Assembly (NCBI GenBank): GCA_029287755.1
Contig: JARFQM010000086.1
Coordinates: 1-19,779 of the forward strand
Source of the DNA: Desulfofustis sp.
Lineage (GTDB): Bacteria > Desulfobacterota > Desulfobulbia > Desulfobulbales > Desulfocapsaceae
Direction: 5' to 3'
DNA length: 19,779 nt
A program made the translations under genes and the position numbers. Below the pieces are notes generated by a model. That model was not told where the DNA came from, made no database searches, and was given only the letters and a program-made list of their open reading frames with translations. Positions 14,814 to 19,779 of the stretch are shown one piece after another. The number at the start of each line of letters is the position of its first letter. Position 1 is the stretch's first letter.

Positions 14814-15608
14814 TTACTCAACGTAGGATCTCAAGCCCTGCCAGATACGTTCGACAATATCGAGATAGACAGGGTCGCGCCTGATCGCGTCAGGAGAGAT
14901 GTCACGGTCGATGTCAGGCATAATAATTTCAGACACCCGGCTTGGTCGAGGCAGCAGAAGGGCAATGGAATGGGATACGTACACCGCTTCCTCGATTGAG
15001 TGCGTAACGAAAATAAAGGTTTTCCCCTCTCCCTTGACCACGTCCAGCAGATCTTCCTGGAATTTTCGTCTGGTCTGTTCATCAACAGCTGAAAAGGGCT
15101 CGTCCATCAGCAGGACTTCCGCGTCCACCGCCAGGGCCCGCGCCAGACCTACCCGCTGACGCATGCCGCCGGAAAGCTCATGCGGATAGAGACTCTCACA
15201 CCCCTTCAACCCTACGGCGTCGATATATTTCTCCGCAATCGCTTCCCGCTCAGATCTATTCATACCGCGCAGTTCCAGGCCAAAGGCCACGTTACGAATT
15301 ACCGAGGCCCACGGCATCAGGGCAAAATCCTGGAAGACAAAGGCACGCTCTTCGCCCGGGCCGGTGACCTCCACTCCATTGACCGTTACTCTTCCCGTTG
15401 TCGCGGGCAGCAGGCCGGCTATTATCTTCAGCAAAGTGGTCTTGCCGCATCCCGAAGGCCCAAGCAGTGACGTCAGCTGCCCCTTGGGAAACTGAATCGT
15501 CATATCATTGAGTGCTTCAACTCCACCGGGATATATCTTGGATACTTGTTCAACCTCCACCGCGATGGGGTAGGGTGCGCTGGAAACTGCCTCTGCAGCA
15601 TTGCTCAT
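14814..15608 (-). CDS. ABC transporter ATP-binding protein, NitT/TauT (SsuB/TauB) type
   Basis: 264 aa. The ATG overlaps the previous permease stop by four bases (ATGA), indicating translational coupling, and has GAGGGT upstream. Motifs: Walker A GPSGCGKTT (50-58), Q-loop Q93 in VFQDFALMPW, signature LSGGMRQR (145-152), Walker B VLLMDEPFSAVD (165-176) and switch H203. The QDFALMPW and DEPFSAVDEQTR forms are typical of SsuB/TauB ATPases. It energises import by the two flanking permeases and the upstream binding protein. Confidence 0.93.
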   Translation of the reverse strand: MSNAAEAVSSAPYPIAVEVEQVSKIYPGGVEALNDMTIQFPKGQLTSLLGPSGCGKTTLLKIIAGLLPATTGRVTVNGVEVTGPGEERAFVFQDFALMPWASVIRNVAFGLELRGMNRSEREAIAEKYIDAVGLKGCESLYPHELSGGMRQRVGLARALAVDAEVLLMDEPFSAVDEQTRRKFQEDLLDVVKGEGKTFIFVTHSIEEAVYVSHSIALLLPRPSRVSEIIMPDIDRDISPDAIRRDPVYLDIVERIWQGLRSYVE

Positions 15609-16369
15609 TCGGATACCCTCTTGTCAGGTCTGAAGAATATGTATTCGGTGCGTTCTAGAACTTCGATAAAAAGCACGGCAAAAACCATGATCGAGAAAAT
15701 TGCCGCGTACATTTTGGCGTATTCTGCAATGGACTGGTTATAGGTGATCAAATCCCCAATTCCGGTAGGAGTAATCAGGAGCTCGGCAAGGATCGCACCG
15801 ATAAAGCCCATCGCGGCCCCCAGCCTCAATCCCGCATAAATAACCGGACTGGCCGACGGAATGATGATCTTCATGATAATCTGCCGACGGCTGCCCAGAT
15901 ACGACTTCCCCATTTCTATCATGGAAACCGGTGTATGCCGGACGGCAGTATAGGCGTTCAACACAATTACCGGCATGGACATGATGCAGACCGTGAGAAT
16001 TTTTGATGTCAGTCCGATGCCGTAGGCAAAAGTGAGCAGGGGTATCAAAGCAGCCAGCGGTGCTGACTGCAGGACGATAAAAACCGGCGCCCCGAACCAT
16101 TCCGCCTTATGGTTGAGACCCATAAAGACGCCACAGGCAATGCCGAGGATTGACGAGACGATCAGCCCAATCAAAAGAGGCTGAAACGTAGCCGGATATA
16201 CCGCCGCCATGGACCCATCTATTATCATCTCCCACAGCGCAGCCATGGTTTCCAGAAATGTCGGGAAGGCGGGGCTGATCGGTATGCGCCCGAGATATTC
16301 CCAAATGCTGAAGACGACTACGATGGAAAGAACTCGTAAGGTCAACGGGTGGGTGAAAAAAGACCGCAT
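15605..16369 (-). CDS. ABC transporter permease, NitT/TauT type (second subunit)
   Basis: 254 aa, about six membrane segments, GGGAG ribosome binding site. The coupling loop is IIMKIIIPSASPVIYAGLRLG, followed by GAILAELL. It clearly differs from the other permease of the operon, so the two are paralogues that probably pair. It lies 90 bp after the binding-protein gene, with a hairpin in the gap, and overlaps the ATPase start by four bases. Confidence 0.9.
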   Translation of the reverse strand: MRSFFTHPLTLRVLSIVVVFSIWEYLGRIPISPAFPTFLETMAALWEMIIDGSMAAVYPATFQPLLIGLIVSSILGIACGVFMGLNHKAEWFGAPVFIVLQSAPLAALIPLLTFAYGIGLTSKILTVCIMSMPVIVLNAYTAVRHTPVSMIEMGKSYLGSRRQIIMKIIIPSASPVIYAGLRLGAAMGFIGAILAELLITPTGIGDLITYNQSIAEYAKMYAAIFSIMVFAVLFIEVLERTEYIFFRPDKRVSE

Positions 16370-16412
16370 GAATGCTCCCTGATACGAATTATGGTGCAGT
16401 CATAATCCGGCC

Positions 16413-16442
16413 GCCCGACACGACGCACCTTGTCAGTCGGGC
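16413..16442 (-). promoter_or_regulatory. Intercistronic hairpin between binding-protein and permease genes
   Basis: GCCCGAC (16413-16419) and GTCGGGC (16436-16442) are perfect 7-bp inverted arms with a 16-base loop. No U-run follows on the minus strand. Such stem-loops after a binding-protein gene commonly raise its transcript level over the membrane subunits by protecting the 3' end or causing partial termination; that role is inferred here. Confidence 0.5.
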
Positions 16443-16459
16443 GACCAGAACGCTTTTGA

Positions 16460-17449
16460 CTACTTAAGTCCGAGCTTGGCTTTTGCTGCATCAAGTGGTT
16501 CGAGATACCAGAAGTCTACGACTTTAAGCTCTGAAGCAGGACCTTCCATTTGTCCTGCATCAACGTAAAAGGCAAAGTCGGCCTTGGCCGCTTCAACTCC
16601 TCCGCCCATGGGATCATAAAGGCCACCTTCGACTGCTTCCATGTAATAGGCATCAACTTCTTCGAGCAGCTCTTTAGGAATATCGGACAACAGGTTTCTC
16701 GCTTTACGTTCTTTGTCCATTATGGTCGGATCTTTGGTCATCTCCTGCCAGGTCCTGAGAAGTTCCTCGACAAGGATCGCCACGCTTTCTTTGTTTTCCT
16801 TCATCCAGTTTATGTCAGCGAAAAGAACCTCATCGCTTGCCGGATCATTGATCCCCGGAAGGACATGGAATTTATCTCCCGCCTTTTCCATCAGGATGTT
16901 CTTGTTCGACAGATCGACGATCGTTGCATTGATCTGTCCTTTCATCATGCCGACAATCCTGTTCTCGGAACCCGGGACATAGCTGCGTTGACCCAGGGTA
17001 ATGCCTTCGCGCTTGATGATGATGTCACCGATAGCCTCGGTTCCTGTCCCGCGAGCGTGGAAGGTGAAAGGCTCGCCGTCCAGATCCTGCCAGGTTTTAT
17101 ACTTATTGTCAGCCACCGGGAAAAAGACCAGCTTGCTTAACTGGAAGAAGTTGCGGATCGGAACTTTGCTTTTCTGGATTATCGCGTACGGTGTTCCTAC
17201 CGCGATATCCATCTGTCCGCCCATCACCGCCTGAATGGCAAGCTGCTCTTTGGCAAACGCGGTCATTTCATAATCGAGGCCGCGGTCTTTGGCCCGATCG
17301 AGTGCCACAAGAAAGCAGAGCGTTTCAACAGAAGCGACATCGCCCAGTGCTATTCTGACTTTCCCGACAGCATGGGCCTGGATGGTTATGCTGAGCGCCA
17401 TCACCAGCACAGTCAGCAAAATTGTCATTTTTTTCAGATGATTTCTCAT
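16460..17449 (-). CDS. ABC transporter substrate-binding protein, NMT1/TauA (SsuA) type
   Basis: 329 aa from the ATG at 17449, chosen because GGGAGGAGAAAAA precedes it; a frame start five codons earlier lacks a site. Residues 1-27 are a signal peptide (MRNHLKKM, hydrophobic core, QAHA), so it is periplasmic, with no lipobox. The mature part follows the two-lobed SsuA/TauA/NMT1 fold: VRIALGDVAS at the start, a MGGQMDIAVGTPYAI lobe-1 element and a FHARGTGTEAIGDII phosphate- or carboxylate-type loop. The SDR and GntR genes precede it on the same strand, with a 181-bp gap that contains a hairpin. The ligand is unknown; taurine, sulfonates, nitrate or aromatic acids are all possible. Confidence 0.9.
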   Translation of the reverse strand: MRNHLKKMTILLTVLVMALSITIQAHAVGKVRIALGDVASVETLCFLVALDRAKDRGLDYEMTAFAKEQLAIQAVMGGQMDIAVGTPYAIIQKSKVPIRNFFQLSKLVFFPVADNKYKTWQDLDGEPFTFHARGTGTEAIGDIIIKREGITLGQRSYVPGSENRIVGMMKGQINATIVDLSNKNILMEKAGDKFHVLPGINDPASDEVLFADINWMKENKESVAILVEELLRTWQEMTKDPTIMDKERKARNLLSDIPKELLEEVDAYYMEAVEGGLYDPMGGGVEAAKADFAFYVDAGQMEGPASELKVVDFWYLEPLDAAKAKLGLK

Positions 17450-17482
17450 TTTTTCTCCTCCCACTAAGTTAGGATTTTTAGG

Positions 17483-17505
17483 CCCCTTAACTTTGGTTTA
17501 AGGGG
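17483..17505 (-). promoter_or_regulatory. Hairpin in the leader of the ABC importer genes
   Basis: CCCCTTAA (17483-17490) and TTAAGGGG (17498-17505) are perfect 8-bp arms around a 7-base loop, 34 bases before the binding-protein start codon. On the minus strand the hairpin is followed by CCTAAAAATCC, with no U-run, so it is not a classic terminator in the gene direction. It may be an operator, a processing or stability element, or an attenuator part. The 181-bp gap between the SDR and binding-protein genes holds nothing else that I can name. Confidence 0.45.
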
Positions 17506-17630
17506 TTTTGGCACTACCTTCGTTACGTCCCTCCTTTTTCTTTTTTGCTGTTTGTTTCCAGGAAACCAGCGGCATTTAAAATAGCGCGAATGAAGATCAA
17601 TGCCGCAGCCCTGAAACCGTCTTTTGCGAA

Positions 17631-18410
17631 CTAAAAAGTCCCGGGATATTTTCCACCGTCCATCAACAAATTTTGAGCCGTGAGAAAGCCCGCCTGGCTG
17701 CTGCACAGATACGCACAGAGATCAGCCAGCTCTGCAGGGTCGCCAAACCTCCCGGCAGCAACCGCCGCGGTTCGGATAGCTTTCATCTCCTCATAGGTTT
17801 TTCCCTGTCGCTCAGCCATCGCTTTGGTGTTGGACGCATGCCTTTCCGTTTCAAAATCACCGGGCAACAGGTTGTTTATCGTCACATTATGTTTGGCAAC
17901 TTCCCGGGATGTGCCGGCGACAAAACCGGTCAAACCCGCCCTGGCACTGTTGGATAAACCCAGAATGCTGATCGGTGCTTTCACCGCACTGGAAGTGATG
18001 TTTACGATGCGGCCAAATTTTCTTTCGATCATGCCGTCCACGGTGTCCTTGATCATGAACACAGCCCCCAGCATGTTGTTGTTGATCGCTTCAAGCCAGG
18101 TGGCCCGGTCCCAGTCACGAAAATTACCTGTGGGCGGGCCTCCCGAATTATTGACAATGATGTCCGGCTCCGGACAGGCTGCCAGTGTTGCGGCACGCCC
18201 TTCATCACTGTTGATATCGGCTGCCACAGGGGTAATGTTGACGCCCGTTTTCGAGCATATCTCCTCTGCAGCAGCAATAATGTTTGCCTCGGTGCGCGCA
18301 ACTATGGTGAGCTCGACTCCTTCGCGAGCAAGGGCCAGAGCACATGCTTTGCCCAATCCAGAACTAGCTCCGCCTACTATTCCTTTTTTCCCGGATATCC
18401 CTAGATCCAT
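17631..18410 (-). CDS. SDR-family oxidoreductase with non-canonical active site
   Basis: 259 aa from the ATG at 18410, chosen over a TTG two codons earlier because GAGGAGG sits seven bases upstream. It is a Rossmann-fold short-chain dehydrogenase-like protein: GGASSGLG (13-20) for NAD(P), NNSGG (87-91) and NITSS (137-141). The usual catalytic YxxxK is replaced: aligned on the A-G that follows, the stretch LSNSARAG (152-159) has Ser where Tyr is expected and Arg where Lys is expected. This matches the BKR-like SDR subgroup described as lacking the classical tetrad. It lies between the GntR regulator and the ABC importer, so a role in the same pathway is likely, but a normal alcohol dehydrogenase reaction cannot be assumed. 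Confidence 0.85.
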   Translation of the reverse strand: MDLGISGKKGIVGGASSGLGKACALALAREGVELTIVARTEANIIAAAEEICSKTGVNITPVAADINSDEGRAATLAACPEPDIIVNNSGGPPTGNFRDWDRATWLEAINNNMLGAVFMIKDTVDGMIERKFGRIVNITSSAVKAPISILGLSNSARAGLTGFVAGTSREVAKHNVTINNLLPGDFETERHASNTKAMAERQGKTYEEMKAIRTAAVAAGRFGDPAELADLCAYLCSSQAGFLTAQNLLMDGGKYPGTF

Positions 18411-18453
18411 TTTCAATCCTCCTCTGTTCGTTTTCTGGCAGATTGTGTGCGTA

Positions 18454-19158
18454 TCAGTTTCGTGCTCGTTTTTGCCAGATTTCCTCCAACATCTCCGGCG
18501 ATCCTGTTTGGTGCTTCACCATGTATTTCTGCAGCGCCTCCAGGCTTTTCTTTTTTTGTTCTTTCATCAAATCGTCAGCCCGATCCACATCTGCGGTCTC
18601 CAGCGCCTCGATTATTTGTTCGTGTTCCTGGATGGCTGAGGCGGCCCGTTCTGGAATGTAGGTAAAGACGGACGGCCATCGTTCAAATGCATCCCATAGA
18701 TCAGAGATCATTTTGTAAAGACGAGGAAGAGACGCAGCTTTGTAAATACGCAGATGAAAATCTTTATTCAGCCTGGCGAGTTTTTCATACTGCTCTCTCT
18801 CGACCACAGCTTTCATTTCATCGTTTTTCTTTTTCAGCCACCTCAGATCATCCTGTTTGATGAAAGGTACTGCGAGTCTGGTAGCTAGTGCTTCCAGCGA
18901 GATGCGGATCAGGTAGATCTCAGACAGTTCCTGCCTGTTAATTTCAGTGACCACTGCCCCGGAATGGGGTGTAAAGGTCACATAGCCATCACTTTCCAAT
19001 CTTCTGATGGCCTCTCTGATTGGAGTTTCACTGGTGCCGAACTTTGTTGCCAGGCTGGCCATCACAAGTTTTTGGCCAGGCTTTAAAGTCCCTTCGATAA
19101 TGCCCTTTCGGAGCCTTTCATAGACGAAGAGGTTCTTTGTTTTGCCTTTGGGTTTCAT
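18454..19158 (-). CDS. GntR-family transcriptional regulator, FadR/FCD subgroup
   Basis: 234 aa. Residues 9-72 are the winged helix-turn-helix (VYERLRKGIIEGTLKPGQKL, SETPIREAIRRLESDGYV, then a PHSGAVV wing). Residues 75-220 form the all-helical FCD ligand-binding domain; NKDFH (131-135) and EHEQII (178-183) sit where metal and ligand residues occur in FCD proteins, but the last family His is replaced in MKEQKKK. Members bind small organic acids and lose DNA on binding. It leads the leftward operon, 43 bp before the SDR gene, and its promoter region has three copies of a palindrome, so autoregulation and control of the divergent VOC gene are likely. Confidence 0.9.
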   Translation of the reverse strand: MKPKGKTKNLFVYERLRKGIIEGTLKPGQKLVMASLATKFGTSETPIREAIRRLESDGYVTFTPHSGAVVTEINRQELSEIYLIRISLEALATRLAVPFIKQDDLRWLKKKNDEMKAVVEREQYEKLARLNKDFHLRIYKAASLPRLYKMISDLWDAFERWPSVFTYIPERAASAIQEHEQIIEALETADVDRADDLMKEQKKKSLEALQKYMVKHQTGSPEMLEEIWQKRARN

Positions 19159-19182
19159 GAATCAGTAGTCCTCTCTAGACAA

Positions 19183-19238
19183 ATCATATAGGATGTTTTA
19201 TTAAATCCTATATGATTAAATCTATTATCCTATAGAAT
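19183..19238. promoter_or_regulatory. Triple palindromic operator array, 22-bp phased
   Basis: Three 12-bp near-palindromes: ATCATATAGGAT (19183-19194), ATCCTATATGAT (19205-19216) and ATCCTATAGAAT (19227-19238). Consensus ATCnTATAnGAT. Their centres are exactly 22 bp apart, about two helix turns, so bound dimers would lie on the same face. Sites 1 and 2 together form a perfect 13-bp inverted repeat (19182-19194 and 19205-19217) with a 10-bp spacer. They are presumed operators of the adjacent GntR regulator. Confidence 0.75.
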
Positions 19239-19249
19239 CTGGATGTCAA
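19221..19249 (-). promoter_or_regulatory. Predicted promoter of the GntR-led operon
   Basis: On the minus strand TTGACA (19249-19244) is a perfect -35 box, with TAATAG (19227-19222) as -10 at 16-bp spacing or AATAGA at 17. The third operator copy (19227-19238) lies between the boxes, so its occupancy should block polymerase. The -10 match is weak. Confidence 0.5.
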
Positions 19250-19425
19250 CCTTTTTTTACACCAGGGAAACAGGATTGATAAACGACAACCATCACTCAA
19301 CAACGTGGTCAGAAATCGCTAACTTATTATTTTAAATAACAAAACAGCTAACGCATTGGTCGAGTCAACAAAAGCAAATTGTCACAATCGCAACTCCCTT
19401 ATTACTCAACTAAAAGGTCTCAAAT

Positions 19426-19779
19426 ATGAGCAAATTCAAAACAAACCACCTCCATATCATCTGTGCTGACCTGGAAAACATGAAGACTTTCTGGACGAAG
19501 GGAATTGGAGCAGCTTTTAAAGAAGATCGAAGTTTTGGAGGAGCGGCAGGCGCGGTGCTGCAACTGGATGAGCTGCAAATTAATCTGAGGGTGCCGAAAA
19601 GTTCAGAAGCAGAAGTTGAGCCTAATAAAGTTTCCTATGGGTACGATCATCTGGGCCTGGAGGTTGAAGATATCGAGTCGGCCTGGGCCCATCTGGCCAC
19701 CTTCGGATGTTCCATAGAATCGGGACCCACCGATTTGACTGACCGAAAAATCGTGTTTTTGAAAGGCCCGGAGAATATC
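19426..19779 (+). CDS. VOC-family (glyoxalase/dioxygenase fold) protein, cut by window edge
   Basis: 118 codons are visible from ATG 19426, with AAGG eight bases upstream; the C-terminus is beyond the edge. The start MSKFKTNHLHIIC has a His (H8) where VOC proteins carry their first metal ligand, and YDHLGLEVEDIESAW marks the second beta-alpha-beta half with another His. The truncated end VFLKGPENI should be followed by the strand holding the Glu ligand. VOC enzymes include glyoxalases, epimerases, dioxygenases and resistance proteins, so activity is open. It is divergent from the GntR gene with the triple operator between them, so it is probably in the same regulon. Confidence 0.8.
   Translation, partial: MSKFKTNHLHIICADLENMKTFWTKGIGAAFKEDRSFGGAAGAVLQLDELQINLRVPKSSEAEVEPNKVSYGYDHLGLEVEDIESAWAHLATFGCSIESGPTDLTDRKIVFLKGPENI

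Noticed and set aside
16550..17140. 196-codon plus-strand ORF
   Set aside because: It is antisense to the substrate-binding protein gene and shows no domain of its own.
17506..17525. TGGCAC resembling a sigma-54 -24 box
   Set aside because: The -12 part (TTGCW) is missing at the right spacing and the site faces away from the genes.
17824..18639. 271-codon plus-strand ORF
   Set aside because: It spans antisense to both the SDR and GntR genes, each with clear family motifs and ribosome binding sites.
1..19779. Search for CRISPR arrays, tRNA or rRNA genes, IS ends and integrases
   Set aside because: No regular direct repeats with spacers, no tRNA-like or rRNA-like stretch and no transposase or integrase frame were seen by eye; the only repeated motif is the three-copy operator at 19183-19238.

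Overview
The window looks like chromosomal DNA from a Gram-negative, probably anaerobic proteobacterium-like organism. A Desulfobacterota lineage is my best guess. That rests on the gene mix (ChlI/ChlD-type chelatase subunits, an MTH1187-type thiamine-binding protein, a DUF2318/FtsX ABC set, a TauABC-like operon with HMGL-like and DapA-like enzymes), not on any marker gene. By eye the GC content is moderate and the right-hand third is somewhat more AT-rich. I see no rRNA, tRNA, CRISPR array, integrase or insertion sequence.

Left end (1-4.3 kb): a truncated DUF3604 exported hydrolase runs off the left edge on the minus strand. Divergent from it are a possible 47-codon small ORF and an inner-membrane-anchored arylsulfotransferase-like protein.

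Minus-strand group, 7.65 to 3.2 kb: ChlI-like AAA+ ATPase, short ChlD-like VWA protein, MFS transporter, and a homocysteine S-methyltransferase-domain protein. ChlI and ChlD are tightly coupled. No large chelatase subunit (BchH/CobN) is present, so the metal and target are open. The 186 bp between the MFS and methyltransferase genes have coding-like composition on both strands and are unassigned.

Middle (7.7-11.6 kb): rightward genes for an MTH1187-type thiamine-binding protein and a universal stress protein, with a possible tiny membrane protein between them. Facing them is a minus-strand set: small Cys-rich secreted protein, DUF2318 protein, FtsX-type permease and LolD/MacB-like ATPase. The last three resemble part of the Campylobacter P19-linked iron uptake locus, but P19 and the FTR1-like permease are missing. 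A 17-bp near-palindrome overlaps the likely promoter of this set.

Remnant (11.6-11.8 kb): a both-ends-truncated fragment of a gamma-class carbonic anhydrase-like left-handed beta-helix gene.

Right end (11.8-19.8 kb): a long minus-strand operon, in transcription order GntR/FCD regulator, SDR oxidoreductase with a non-canonical active site, NitT/TauT-type ABC importer (binding protein, permease, ATPase, permease), HMGL-like DRE-TIM enzyme lacking both histidines of the usual HxSGIH motif, and a DapA-superfamily aldolase, followed by a plausible terminator. Divergent from the regulator is a VOC-family gene cut by the right edge. Between the regulator and the VOC gene are three copies of a 12-bp palindrome with centres exactly 22 bp apart, two of which form a perfect 13-bp inverted repeat. 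I read this block as a regulated catabolic island: import of a small organic acid or anion, oxidoreduction, then carbon-carbon cleavage by the HMGL-like and DapA-like enzymes. The substrate is unknown. This is the best candidate here for an undescribed pathway.
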